Shown here: piece after piece, positions 42,135-54,129 of the stretch
Numbering within the stretch: position 1 is the first letter of the stretch
Layout of the letters: each line of letters starts with the position of its first letter
From: Cycas panzhihuaensis
Lineage: Eukaryota; Cycadophyta
Direction of reading: 5' to 3'
DNA: 64,000 nt
Assembly: GCA_023213395.1 (NCBI GenBank)
Contig: CM041465.1
Span: 145,149,741 to 145,213,740, forward strand
Notes under the pieces: model-generated
Databases searched by the model: none
What the model saw: only the letters and a program-made list of their open reading frames with translations
Told to the model about the DNA's origin: nothing
Translations under genes and position numbers: made by a program

Positions 42135-43520
42135 TTATGAAAATAATTGATCGTAAAGGTCATAGATTGATGACTGCTTATTGTAAAAAAGAAAAGAAGA
42201 GGTGGCATTATGGACTGAGATTAGGCATGGCTTTGAAGGTGTAGGAAGAAAGGATAAATTTTGGAATTTGCCTTGGATGGAGATGAGCATTTGTGCGGGT
42301 TTTGTTGGACCACAACACTTATTGGGAAAAAAAGATAGATGAGGGATCAATGATAGACGTTTTTTGTGAAGAAAAGGCTTTAATAGGTTTGTAGGAATGG
42401 TATTTAGACAGAATAAAAGGTTCAACAGAAAAAAACAATATTGGTAGTGTGGAAATGGATAGGTTTGGCAAGGATGAAGTGGAGTTCTATAGGGGGTGAT
42501 ACTAAGCGATGAAACTTGATGAATGGATTGAAGTTGTGGAATACCTTGTTGAGAATGGTCTATAGGGGGTGGAGTACGTAGGTAAAGAGATGAACTAGGG
42601 TTGCAAAAGGGAATTGGGATTTGACCTATGAAAAAATTAGAGTTAAGTAGATTAGGAGTATGGCTAACTGTGGATTGAGAAGAAAAGGGCTTTTCTACTA
42701 CTATTGAACTAGGCAAAGAGAAAGGGCATATAAAACTACCAAACGAAATGTGCATGTATAACATAGAATCAATGAGTACCATACATGAAGTTTGTGGAGG
42801 TTCTTTTTCAAAATCTAGTTGTTCTTTCACTTGCTCTTCCCTGTCTTCATGTTGCTCCTGTGTAACTTCACCTTGAGTCTTTTCCTTGATTTTGTTTTGC
42901 AACTCTTTTGTCATATGTGTCTGCTTCGAGTCTTCTGCATAGTCGTGTTGTTCCCTCTGGATTGGTTCTTGTTCTAGCTCCTACAAAAACTCTGGGCTCT
43001 CCTCATTAATAGTTTTTTCTTCTCCTCTTCCTCCTGCTTTTGCGTGTTCCTCTAATTTTTGATGGCCAAATGGGCCTATTTCCTCAGGCCCTCCCATGAT
43101 TATAGTCATAAGTTATTGAATGTCCCTTCTAATCTAGATTAAAGTGCCGTTGATTTGAGCTATCTTGTTGTCGAGTGAATCGACATGCTTGGATACATCT
43201 ACTACCATTTCTGATGGTCAATTCACAATTTTGTTGAATGGGAGGGTTCTCTTTGCTTGAATTTTATCTTGCTCCTGCCTCTCGAAAGTTGCAACAGTAG
43301 CATACCAAAACCAGTGCCACATGAAAGGTTCTTTAGCCCAATTAATAAACCAATCACGAACTTGTCCGCCCAATATCATTTCTAAGATTTGTCCATACTC
43401 TACAATTTTTGTATTGAACATGAATTCATAAATGACTTCGATGTTTTCTATCTATTTTTTCATGTCATCATAGTCCTCCAAATTTGAAAAACCTGTCTCC
43501 ATTTTTCTAACTCAATGAAG
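42135..43520 (-). CDS. E unknown open region near the 3' LTR
   Basis: From an ATG at 43520 a frame runs with few stops through MILGGQVRDWFINWAKEPFM and WHWFWYATVATFERQEQDKI. It then has a 259-codon uninterrupted stretch from the ATG at 42914 to 42135. That part begins with a charged run (NKIKEKTQGEVTQEQHEDRE) and continues Pro/Ser/Leu-rich. I do not recognise any domain. It could be an extra ORF of the parent retrotransposon or captured host sequence. Reading is broken by several stops upstream of 42914. Confidence 0.45.
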
Positions 43521-43618
43521 GCTGCACTTTGATGATTAAAATCTATTTTCTCTATTGGTCAAAACTATCACATATGACCACTCATAATGATCACCTCTGA
43601 ACTAGGAATCCAACGATT

Positions 43619-43623
43619 CAGAC
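43619..43623. repeat. Target duplication of F, left copy
   Basis: CAGAC here corresponds to CAGAT at 51419-51423. The single C/T difference fits later mutation of a 5-bp duplication. Confidence 0.75.
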
Positions 43624-44170
43624 TGTTGAAATGGCCAAAAAGCCTTTGAAACCCAAGATCTAGGAGATATATTCACTCTAGTTCTAGAAAGCAAATAATC
43701 TAGACTAACAATGAAAGTATGAGATCAAACATAAGCAAGATCAAAGCATAAAGAAAAAGAGCAAAATGATACCAAATGTGAGGAGTTGGAATTGGTCCAA
43801 CCTCCAAATGAATAGCAGTTTGATTAGTAAAGTGGCAGCATAACAATACAACTCCAACTCTATATGAGAACCATGAGAAGAGGTCTCAATATATAGAGTG
43901 AAAGAAGAGACCTAAGGCATTGGATGTTTGACACTTGTCAAACATCCAAGGTACATGCCTTGCATGTAGGACGTGTCCTTTTAGGCCCTCAACTGAGCAA
44001 AAGCGCATGGGGATCCATTTCACCCATTAATGACAATGTTGTGTCACTAGGAAAGAATGTGGGTGTGTACTTTATCACTTAAGTGATAAGTCACCCCTAA
44101 AGTACAAAAGTACAAATAATACATAAAAATTAAATTACATAGTCTTAACATGTAAACATAAGATTTAATA
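43624..44170 (-). repeat. F 3' LTR
   Basis: On the minus strand it begins TATTAAATC (TG changed to TA) and ends CATTTCAACA. It aligns with 50873-51418 and with the Copia-1 LTR. The adjoining purine run GGTGGGG (44171-44180 region, minus strand) is the polypurine tract. Confidence 0.92.
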
Positions 44171-44289
44171 CCCCACCTTATTGTTTATAATATTAAGTCG
44201 GACCGCTAGACCATCTCTAAATTTTACAATTTTTTCTCTACCAAGTGGCTTGGTAAAGATATCTACTGTCTGCTACTTTGTAGGTCTAT

Positions 44290-45760
44290 ATTAGAGGTTG
44301 ATCTCATCGTTTTGCACATGCTCTCTGATGAAGTGATGATAAACCTTAATGTGTTTGGTCCTTGCATGAAAAACAAGATTCTTGGCCAACTTGAGCACAC
44401 TTTGATTGTCGCAATAAATCTTGGTGGGGTGATCCTGCTCAAGTCCAAGCTCTCCAAGAATATGTTGTAGCCAGATAGCTTCACAAGCTGCGTTGACTGT
44501 AGTTTTGTACTCTGCTTCAATAGAGGACAAGGTAACATTGGGTTGCTTCTTGCAACTCCACGAAGCAACTGCTGAACCAAGGGTAAAATAGTAACCCAAG
44601 GTTGATCTCCTGCTATCCTGGCAACCTGCCCAATCACAATCTGAGAACCCTTCCAGAGTGAAGTTCTCATCATGTGCATACTCAAGGCCATCCTGTAATG
44701 TGCCTTTGATGTATTTGAGTATGCATTTGCCTGCATTCCAATGCATCTGATTGGGTTGAGACATGTATCTAGAGCAAATCCCAACTGCAAATGAGATATC
44801 AGGGCAGGTGTTGGTGAGATAGATAAGGCTACCAATCAACTGTCGATAAAGAGTGGGATCTGTTGGTTCAGCTTCCTCATTGACAGTAAGCTTGGTGCCA
44901 TTCTCCATGGGTGTAGGCATTGGTTTGCAGTCATGCATCCTGAACCACTGCAAAATGTCCCAAGAATATTTAGCTTTGGAGATGAAGATATAGCTTGGCT
45001 GTTGCCATATCTCAAAGCCTAAAAAATAATGGAGAAGTCCAAGATCTATCATCTTGAAACTCCTCTTCAAGTCATCCTGGAGAATCTGTACCATTTTAGT
45101 GTCATTGCCAGTGATCACTAAGTCATCAACATGCAAGACAATGAAAATAGCATGGTCTTTTCCAACTTTGATGTACAAGTTAGGATCTGAAGTAGATCAA
45201 TGATATTCAGGTCTCAAAAAATAATCATCAATCTTTGAGTACCATGCTCTTGGAGCTTGTTTCATACCATACAATGCCTTTTTTAGGCAACAAACTAAGT
45301 GCTCATTGCCTTGTACTTTGTAACTAGGAGGTTGCTCCAAGTATACCTCTTCTTGAAGATCGCCATTGAGAGAGGCGCTCTTCACGTCCATCTCAAAAAC
45401 TGGCCATTTGCATTGAACTGCAAAGGCCAAGATGAATTTGATGGTGTTCATGTTGGCGACAGGTGCAAAAGTCTCTTCATAATCTATGCCTTCCTTTCGT
45501 TTGAAGCATTTTGCAACAAGGCCGGCCTTCTAGCACTTAAGTGTACCATCAGAATGGACTTTGGTCTTCTAGACCCATTTGCAACCGATTGTCTATTTGT
45601 GTTTAGGCAATTCAACCAAATCCCAAGTTCCATTCTTTTCAATAGAATGGATTTCTTCATCCATGGCAGCCTTCCAATTTTCATTTTTAAAAGCCTCCTC
45701 AAAAGTGGAAGGCTCATCAACACAAAGCACTTCAACCATTAGTGCAAAATTGGTTTGTTG
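44290..45760 (-). pseudogene. pol: F reverse transcriptase and RNase H
   Basis: The segment 45178-44291 is open for 295 codons and covers the end of the polymerase and all of RNase H: DLGLLHYFLGFEIWQQ, TDPTLYRQLIGSLIYLTNT, RYMSQPNQMHWNAGKCILKY, SDCDWAGCQDSRRSTLGYYF and IEAEYKTTVNAACEAIWLQH. The catalytic box reads LHVDDLVITG (about 45124-45153), His replacing Tyr of YVDD, with both Asp kept. 45451-45197 holds [20 protein letters not shown]. Stops near 45530 and 45200 break the rest. Confidence 0.9.
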
Positions 45761-45967
45761 CCTATATCTCGATGGACGTTCTCCTCCAACAATTTGGCCG
45801 TACTGTACTGTTTGAGTATACCATTTTGGTAACTTTTTTATTGATGTGACTTGAATCTTAAGATCTTCTAGTCTAAGTGGTTGATCAACAGAAGATGTGC
45901 TAGGATAAAGTGGAGCTAATTTTGATGATGTGGATAGTTCAGCAGGTGCAGTTGATGTACATGGAGC

Positions 45968-47380
45968 TCAAAATTGAGAGGGAAGGAAAGCCTCAACAAT
46001 CGTTTTGCCTTTGTTAATGGAAGGTTGGATGGATGTTGTATCCAACTCCTTGTGATCTTCTTCAGCAAAGATTACATCTCTTGAGAGATGCATTTTCTTT
46101 CCAATGGGATCATACAACTTGTAGGCTTTGCTATGAATGGCATAACCTACAAAGATGCATTTTAGACTATGTTTGTCTAACTTAGTTCTTTGTTGATCGG
46201 GGATGTGCATATAAGCAGTACACCCAAAAGTCCTCAAATGGCTGACAATTAGCTTTTTGCCAGACCATGCCTCCTCTGGTGTGATGTCGGTGACTGCTGA
46301 TGTTGGACTCTGATTTGCCACATAGGCAACTATGTGGAATGCCTCTACCCAGTAAGCTTGAGTGAGTCCCTTTGCATGCATCATTGCTTTGGCTTTGTTA
46401 GCCAAAGTTCTATTCATCCTTTCAGAGACTCCTTTTTGTTGAGGAGTATAAGGAACAGTAAGCTGTCTCTAAATGATGTTATCCTTGCGGAACTAACAGA
46501 ATTCTTTTGAACTGAATTCACCTCCATTGTTTGATCTTAGAATTTTGATTAAATGGCCAAACTCGTTCTCCACTTCAAGTTTGAATTCCTTAAACTTTTG
46601 AAATGCTTCAGACTTATGTTTGACGAAGTAAACCCAAACTTTATAGGAGAAATCGTCAATGAAAGAGATGTAATACAAGGCTCCTCCAAAGGATGCAGTG
46701 CACATAGGTCCACACAAATCCAAATGTATCAACTGCAAAGGATACAATGCACGCCAAGCTTTGCCTTTAGGGATAGGCAAGCGATGTTGTGCCCCCATTA
46801 TGCATGCTTCACAAAGACATTTTGAGCCATACATCTTTGGAAGCCCATTCACCATATTCTTGTTCACCATCTGTTTGAGATTGTCTAAGCTCAAGTGGCC
46901 TAGATGTTGATGCCAAAGTTGCATTTTGGACAAGGATTGAGTGACAATGGAACCAGAGCAAGCAGAATCAAGTATTATATTATTAGCATCCAACTTGTAG
47001 AGGCCATAATCCTCATATCCAATAACCGCTACCTTGTCATTTTTGTCACTTATTACACATTTTCCATTCTTGAACAAAATGCTCATCTGTTGCTTCTCCA
47101 ATTTGCTAACAAATAGCAAGCTCTTCTCCATGGAAGGTATGAAATAGGCATTGCCATTGGGAAATGTAGAGGAAGGATTGGAAGAAGAATGGAATGGGAC
47201 AATTGTGCCTATGCCAGAGATCTTGACTGATTCATTACTGTCGAAGGTCACTGATTGACCTTTTCCTTCCTTGATGTCGCAAAGGAGTTCTTCACTCCCA
47301 GTTATGTGTTGAGTAGCCCCTGAGTCAATGATCCAAGTTTGATCAACCTAGGATGTATGATAAGCACAAAATAATTTATC
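45968..47380 (-). pseudogene. pol: F protease and integrase
   Basis: Protease motif TWIIDSGATQHITGS lies near 47303-47347. The integrase zinc region reads LWHQHLGHLSLDNLKQ and CEACIMGAQH (46925-46780). The first core Asp is in LIHLDLCGPM. The second position reads LRSNNGGEF, Asn for Asp at 46529-46531, while Copia-1 keeps Asp. The Glu is in GVSERMNRT. The 46417-45968 stretch gives the C-terminal part RTFGCTAYMHIPDQQRT. Confidence 0.88.
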
Positions 47381-48385
47381 TTCATTTGCAAATTGACTGA
47401 AATGGCATTGATTGCCACCTCTAAAACCCCCCCTTCCTATTTGACTTCCTTGATAGGCACCTCAATCTGGTCGAGGGGGTTGTTGTTCTTGTTGTTGCTA
47501 AAACTGTTGCTGCTGAAATTGCTAACATAACTGCTGTTGTTGCTGATGTTGTTGACGTGGCTACTGTTGCTATCGTGTGTGTTGGAGATCAGCTTGTTTC
47601 TTCCTACAATCAAGAGCTATGTGGTCCACCTTGCCACAATAATGACAAACAACATTGGTATTTGAGGAACCAATGTTCATGTTCCCAAAATGCCTTGAAA
47701 GTGTAGGTTTGGGATTTTGCTTGGCCTTTGATCTAGTCGTCAATGCCCCTGAAGTGGAAGGTTCATTATCATAGTCCTTGATGTAAATCTACTCCTCTTG
47801 AAGCAACAAGCTCTCAAGTTCATTAAAAGACATTCTTTTAAGTGAACCATCTCGAGTAGCGGAAGATATAAATCCATCATAGTCCTTAGGCAATGCTTTG
47901 ACAATTGTAGTTACAAGCTCATCTCTGGAAGTAGGACTACCCAATGTATTCAATTCATTACATACCTCCTTGATGGAGGAAAGAAAAGCTGACATAGGCT
48001 TGACAAATTTTACAGAATACAACTTGGCTTTTACCATCAAAATGCAAGCTTCATCTCGCCTTTCATACAAAGATGATAAAATATCCCATGCTTCCTAGGA
48101 AGTTTTTGCACACACAATATTCTGGTCAACATGAACATCAATAATCATATGTAAGAATGCCAAAGCAATTTCATTTTTGGCTTTCCAAGTAGCAACACAA
48201 GCAGGATCAGGATGAACAATTACACCATTATTTACAACAGGTATAGGTCGAGGCATTCTTCCAGAAACATAACCCCAAAATTCGTTCATTATCAAGAGAT
48301 TTTGTATGATCCTTTTCCATTCTTGATAGTTGCCTTGTCCTATTAATATGATGGTACATGCATTTAGCATATTAATTGTAGCCAT
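47381..48385 (-). pseudogene. gag: F Gag
   Basis: The frame starts with ATG at 48385 and reads GNYQEWKRIIQNLLIMNEFW. A TAG near 48096 stands in the phrase that reads KEA*DILSSLYERRDEA in Copia-1, where the same codon is also a stop. The second half (48070-47789) reads MVKAKLYSVKFVKPMSAFLS. The zinc knuckle CHYCGKVDHIALDC is at about 47605-47650. A Gln-rich tract follows, as in Copia-1. Confidence 0.87.
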
Positions 48386-50857
48386 GTTGAAGTTGTAAGG
48401 CTTGAAGCTAGCAGATAACTTGGAAACTCAAAGCTTTCGTCACTTAAGTTCCACCTTCTAATGAAACCAATAGTTCTGATCTTACTAGAAGATCCAACAA
48501 CTTAATGGAGTGATAAGGGGTGAAGGACTAGGTTAAAGAGTTTGTCCAATCCTGATCTATAAAAGAGATCCAACAATTGGCCAAGTTAAATCTAGGACAA
48601 GGCAGGTAGGGTTGATCTGCATGAACGTACCATGCTTTTCCTGGGATTCATAGTCCCAATAACAACCCTTTTCGAACATCCTTTCCCTCAAGCAACCTTA
48701 ATTGCCGTGCACTGACTGCATTTGGCCGATCGTCCCTAAGAAATGCACCAAGTTTAAGGTTATTTCAAAGGCAAGGCTTGAACCTTTTTTGGGCCTCTCC
48801 TACTTCATTTTAAAGTTACTTTTTAGAAGATTAAAGTAGACTTTAGAGTTTATTTTGCTTAGATGATGTAGATGCTTGATTAATGCTTACAATGAAAAGA
48901 GCTTCAAAAAGAAGCAACCAAGTACATTAAAATGAACACTTTGAGTGTTTTATAAGAGCACTTTATGGAGTGAAGTAGTGCTACCAAATCCAAGTAAAAG
49001 AGTGCTTAAGTACAATGAAAAAAAAGTTTGAGAAAGTAAGCACTTGAAGAAGGTGTTAAGTACTCAATGACAATAAGTAAAGCCTTTGTGTTGAAAATGC
49101 AAGTGGGTTACTTTTAATGCTGAAGATGAAGAGAAGAAGATCACTTGCAAACTGAAGATGCCAAGCACCAAGTGTTGGGACTTTTAAATAGTCCCAACGA
49201 TCAACAAAATAAGTGATTTTATTAAGTAACAAGTCTCCTTGAGCCCTTTTTACGACTAAGGGAAATAGGTCACCATGCAAGGTGCCTCGAGAAAAGTGTT
49301 GATATAGTGATAAAAATCACTTTGACAAGGTAACAACACTTAAAAATCACTTCTAACAAAGCTTTTTAACACTTGTAAACATGGAATAAATGCTAAATAA
49401 GGCTTAAAGTGCCAAAAAACAAGAGCTGAAATTCAACTTTTTTTTGCAACTTTGAGCAACAAGGACACCACTCAAGAAGCCTTAATGAAGACTTTAATCA
49501 AGTGTTTTTATTCATCAATGATAAGAAAATGACTAAACATCAGCCATTTAATAAACTCACTATGTAACAATGAAGATTTTTTACTTTCAAAAGTGAAAAA
49601 AGATGAATTTTTCCTTAAACAAATCATAAGCATTAGGTCACCATGCAAGGTGCCTTTAATGAAAAATGCTTAAAAGAGGAAAATTTTTCACTTTTTAATG
49701 TGAATAATCAGTAAAAATCACATTGATTAGTCTTTTTAACACTAAAGTGAAATTATTAGTGTCAAAAAAATTGAAAAAGAGTGAGATTTGGATTAAAAGC
49801 GATTAATAAAACACTTGAAAAAATAAACTTTAGGACTTTTTAAAGTTATGTAATAAGGAATATTTATGGAATATTATGAATTACATCAAGTAAAGTTAGA
49901 ATTAAAAAGTCCAAAATTGAAATATTTCAATCAAAAAACATATTTCTCGACCCGTCGTCACCCGCGTGTCTTTGAAAACACAATTTTGGAGAGATCTCTC
50001 TCCACAGAAGTCAGACTGACTTCAAAATTCAGACGAGTCTTTGCATTTGCTTATCAAAGGATCCTCTGAAATCTAGAGGCATTTTGTGCAATGAGGAAGG
50101 AGAATGAAGTGAAGAGAGCTTTGAGGAGGATGCATGACCGTGAGGAGAAAAATGAGAGTCGTACAACTATCCAGGGTTTTAAACCCAAAAAGTACTCATT
50201 GTATCTCTTCTCTTAAGTCTGCTACAGCTGCATGCAGGGTCAAAATGTGGATACTTAGCCTGTTGTGAAGAAAATAAGTGAAAAAACTTGATTTTTGAAA
50301 TAGAAATCACTGAGAACAGTGATAAATCAACTTAGATCTGATTAGAAATGTTAGATAACAGTTGCAGATCACTAATATTAGCTTGAGAACTGATTTACAA
50401 TAAAAAACAAGCTAAATAAAATCAGCACCAGAGATTTGGAGTTTTTCAGTAGGGTTTGAGGGTTGAAAATGCACAGAATTTGATCCATAGCCTGGAAGGG
50501 GCCTTAGACTTCAAGTAAATTCAGTCTGAGAGCTTCAAATGGCTAGAGAATAGCTCAGCACCATTTTCTTTAAGAAAAAATTAGCTAAAAAACCCAGTTT
50601 TGATAAAAAAACACAAGGAAAAAGTGAGTAAACCAGCTCAAAACATCAGTTGGTAGTTTGAAAAAAATTTCAAATCTGTGAAATACGCCTGCTCCAGTGT
50701 TCAACACTACTCCACAAAGCTTGATTTGCAATTGTAAGTCTAGAACACGCATTGGATCGCCTTCGGAGAGCGAAGGTCATCACCAAGGGGTAGTAGAACC
50801 TACTTTGAATCTCCCTTAAGCAAGAAAAAATTAGAATAGAGGGAACTAGTCTCCTCT
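48386..50857 (-). other. F long AT-rich leader
   Basis: About 2.5 kb between primer site and gag has no supported gene. Its gag-proximal 300 bp matches the Copia-1 leader. The 20-mer GGTCACCATGCAAGGTGCCT occurs twice (49268-49287 and 49636-49655), each time followed by similar words (AAAAATCAC, TTTTTAACAC), so a module of roughly 370 bp seems duplicated. Leaders of this size may hold packaging or translation signals. Confidence 0.6.
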
Positions 50858-50870
50858 AGCTCTGATACCA
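50858..50870 (-). promoter_or_regulatory. F primer-binding site (tRNA-iMet type)
   Basis: On the minus strand TGGTATCAGAGCT lies two bases from the LTR end CAACA. Confidence 0.9.
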
Positions 50871-50872
50871 AA

Positions 50873-51418
50873 TGTTGAAATGGCCAAAAGGCCTATGAAA
50901 CCCAAGATCTAGGAGATAGATTCACTCTAGTCCTAGAAAGCAAATAATCTAGACTAACAATGAAAGTGAAATCAACATAAGCAAGATCAAAGCACAAAGA
51001 GTGAGAGCAAAATGATACCAAATGTGAGGAGTTGGAATTGGTCCAACCTCCAAATGAATAACAGTTTGATTAGAAAACAAGTAGCATAACAATACAACTC
51101 CAACTCTATATGAGAACCATGAGAAGAGGTCTCAATATATAGAATGAAAGAAGAGACCTAAGGCATTGGATGTTTAACAAGTGTCAAACATCTAAGGTAC
51201 ATACCTTGTATGTAGAACATGTGTCCTTTTGGGCTCTCAAGTGAGCAAAAGTGCACGGAGGTCCATTTGACCCTTTAGTGACAATGTTGTGTCACTAGGA
51301 AAGAATGTGGGTGTGCACTTTATCACTTAAGTGATAAGTCACCCCTAAAGTACAAAAGTACAAATAATACATGAAAAATAAAGTACATAGTCTTAACATG
51401 TAAACATAAGGTTTAACA
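50873..51418 (-). repeat. F 5' LTR
   Basis: 546 bp, TGTTAAACC...CAACA on the minus strand. A CTCTATATATTGAG box near 51135 is the probable promoter. It lies next to the CAGAT duplication. Confidence 0.92.
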
Positions 51419-52442
51419 CAGATGACACTGCAATCCAACACTTATAACCAGAGTTATGGGCAAAACGTCTAGGTACCCTCTTTGGAAAAACAACTCTGTA
51501 GCTATCATGTGATTGTGGATTTAATGTGAGGGGCTAGTGGATCTCAACACATATTCATTCTAATTTAATTAAAGTGGTCCTTTGTAAAGAATATAACCTA
51601 AGTCATGAAAATTTCATTTGCACGATTCAATACTGGTCAACGACAAGGGCAATCTTGCAAACCAATGCAAGAAGCTTCCAATAAATTCCTTAATGATGTA
51701 TGGTGCGAGCAGGGATGATTCAATTACAACCATACAAATTCCTTGATATGTAGAGGGCAATCACCAAATGAGTAGATCAAGCTTGACTATGTGATGATGT
51801 CACTACACGATGGAGAGAGAGCCATGCGGGGCAAAAAGAACCAAACAGTTGTAGTGGCAATTATCAACAATCTCCTGACTAATGGCAGGGCGAGCTTCCT
51901 CTGTAGCTATCCACAACAGGTGACCTCCAAGTGGGAGGCGATGAGCTAGCAATGCTGTGATGACAGCAAACAAGCGACCATGATTTGATTGCTTCAATAA
52001 AGTCGTAGTTATTTCTTGAAATATTGCGGATTTGTATCTTGGCATGATTTTCCTTAACAGGGGACCATGAACATCACACAACGACTAGTAATGTTCACAC
52101 AGGCTAAGCACTCAATGGCATGGTTGGAAGAGGATGTTATTGGCTTGAGCATAAGTAGGACGACACCCATGGATTTTTCTGTAAACTCTAAGATGGGATC
52201 TCCACAGAATAGCCAATCTCGCAAGATAGGGTTTCTGGTACAAAATCTAGCTGTACATATACCCAATGGCGTATCCTGTCGATGTGAGTCGGTAGAATCT
52301 GGGACCCTGGATGGAGGTATTTGAATTCTAGAGATGACTTCTATATTACTCTTGATTAACTTGATGTGCTATTGATAACCTTGTGCTCTGATTTTTTTGG
52401 TCAGCAAGAATTGTTGTGATTTATTCTTCAAGCCTTCAACGA
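51419..52442 (-). pseudogene. E interior near the 5' LTR, unknown open stretches
   Basis: Two overlapping open stretches read in different frames. 52266-52054 has FCTRNPILRDWLFCGDPILE. 52081-51803 has RKIMPRYKSAIFQEITTTLL and LPLGGHLLWIATEEARPAIS. They look like one protein broken by a frameshift. No retrotransposon domain is apparent, and neither stretch starts with ATG. Below 51800 I see nothing codable. Captured host sequence and a decayed gag are both possible. Confidence 0.4.
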
Positions 52443-52455
52443 GGCTTTGATACCA
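52443..52455 (-). promoter_or_regulatory. E primer-binding site
   Basis: On the minus strand TGGTATCAAAGCC lies one base from the LTR end ACTACA. It differs from the initiator-tRNA site by one G-to-A change. Confidence 0.85.
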
Positions 52456-52456
52456 C

Positions 52457-53088
52457 TGTAGTGGGCCCTTTTCATGAATAATAGACGAAAGAAGATTTCT
52501 AGAAGATCACAATGGTAATTCGCAATATTTCCCAATAGAATGTATATGTTTACAGCAACATTTCTTCACACAACGGTAATAATTTCAGTAGTACATGTAT
52601 TTTGCAACACATAATATCTTCATGAACTATCATTCAACAAATAACAAGATTCCCAACAAATAATATTCACAACACTCAATTCAGCATGATATATAAACCA
52701 TTCATTCAATACATTGATAACATAAATTACATAATACAATGAATAATATTAAGAGAACAATGTCACCTGATACAAATGTCCAACAGTTGATGAACCCTTC
52801 TCAAGGTGAGAGCAACCCTCGAGCAGGCACAAGACCCTAATGGCACGAAGCCATTTTACCAATACACAGAATTCTCCAAGACTAATTTACAAATGATCAA
52901 GGCTTTTCTATTTATAGCCTTTACTTTCTCATTGAAAACCAACTACTATATTCTCTCTCCACAAAAAAATGGACTTCATAATAAAATATAATAATTAATT
53001 CTTCCTTTATTCCTGTTATAAACCGACTTTATAATAATAAATCCTTCTATAAAAATTGACTTCTTTTCTTAATTTTGGGAATGCTACA
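52457..53088 (-). repeat. E 5' LTR, complete
   Basis: 632 bp with TGTAGC...CTACA ends on the minus strand. GGCTATAAATAG near 52911 is a good TATA box. It pairs with 41384-41812. Confidence 0.9.
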
Positions 53089-54110
53089 TAAGTCTAAAGG
53101 GCATTACGAGCCATTCATATAAGCCATGCTATGTTTTGAATGTTGTCTTCCAATTGTCCTTGGCATCCATGCAAACTTGACGGTAACCAGAGGCCAAATC
53201 AATTTTCGAGAAGTATTTAGCTCCTTGAAGCTGATCGAACAAGTTGTCTATGCGTGGCAGTGGGTACCTGTTTTTCACTATTACTTTATTGAGAGCCTTG
53301 TCATCAATGCATAGTCACTAGCCATTGTCTTTCTTAGGTATTAGAATTGTTGGAGAACTATAGGGAGAGCAACTTGGTTATATTTTTCCTTCCTCTATTA
53401 ATTGTGCAAGTTGACTTTCCAGCTCCGCTTTAGTAATAAGAGTGTCTCTATATGGAGCTTGATTGGGTAATGATGCACTAGGCAAAGGATCAATGGCATG
53501 TTGAATTGCTCTTAGGGGAGGTAGTCCCTTTGGCTCGTTCAACACATCGACATATGCATCTAAAATAGTTTTTATTATTGTTGGCAAAATTTTATTACAA
53601 TTACCTGTTTTGGCTTGACCAACGACGCAAAGAGCCATGGATTTAGAGGTGTTGACCAACTTGGTTCCTTGATTGCCTAAGTAAGGTCACAATAGCATGC
53701 AACAATTGTGTCAGAATTAAGGTATTCGTCAGAGAGTGCTCAACGATCATGTTGACACGATCGTCCAAGTAGTGAATCGCTATCGTCTATAGGAGTCACA
53801 TCACAGTCGACGGTATCTATGAGTGGTGGGATGGCAAAAGTTATAATGCATATACCGTTGATAATTATAGGTTGTCCACTAGTAGTGACCTAGCCAAGGG
53901 TGTATGGCCATGGATGTGGCTTGGTGGGCAAGTGTATAGTATCCGCAAGTGCTTTGGAAATCAAATTTTTCATATTGCCATTGTCTATGATATAGAGTGC
54001 TATTTGATCTTTAATTTGACCATTGTGAATGAATAGCTTCTCTCAACTGTGTGCCGAGTCTCGTTGGCCACGAGTACTAGATTCAGGTCGGATGTTTCTA
54101 GATTGGCGAG
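53089..54110 (-). pseudogene. pol: C protease linker and start of reverse transcriptase
   Basis: From 53659 down, the frame reads LNEPKGLPPLRAIQHAIDPL and APYRDTLITKAELESQLAQL, the entry to reverse transcriptase. [20 protein letters not shown] and [13 protein letters not shown] follow in broken frames to 53092. The protease region (53700-54050) is weak, with stops. The last 85 bp of this segment duplicate the beginning of 36950-37035 in diverged form. Confidence 0.8.
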
Positions 54111-54129
54111 CAGGATGACTTTTGATCCT

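Larger units (their letters stand above)
43624..51418 (-). mobile_element. Element F: full-length Ty1/Copia retrotransposon
   Basis: It is the minus-strand partner of Copia-1. Both LTRs (547 and 546 bp), the primer site, a long leader, gag, protease, integrase, reverse transcriptase, RNase H and the polypurine tract are present. The total is 7.8 kb. The coding region has fewer breaks than Copia-1 but includes stops near 45530, 45950 and 46470, and one changed catalytic residue in integrase. Confidence 0.93.
41384..53088 (-). mobile_element. Element E: LTR element without recognisable pol, carrying F
   Basis: The right LTR is complete (52457-53088), with a primer site to its left. The left LTR is cut (41384-41812) and lies beside a polypurine tract. 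Without F the interior is about 2.8 kb, with open stretches that I cannot assign and no protease, reverse transcriptase or integrase motif. It is best described as a large non-autonomous Gypsy-like derivative. It interrupts the reverse transcriptase of C. Confidence 0.78.
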
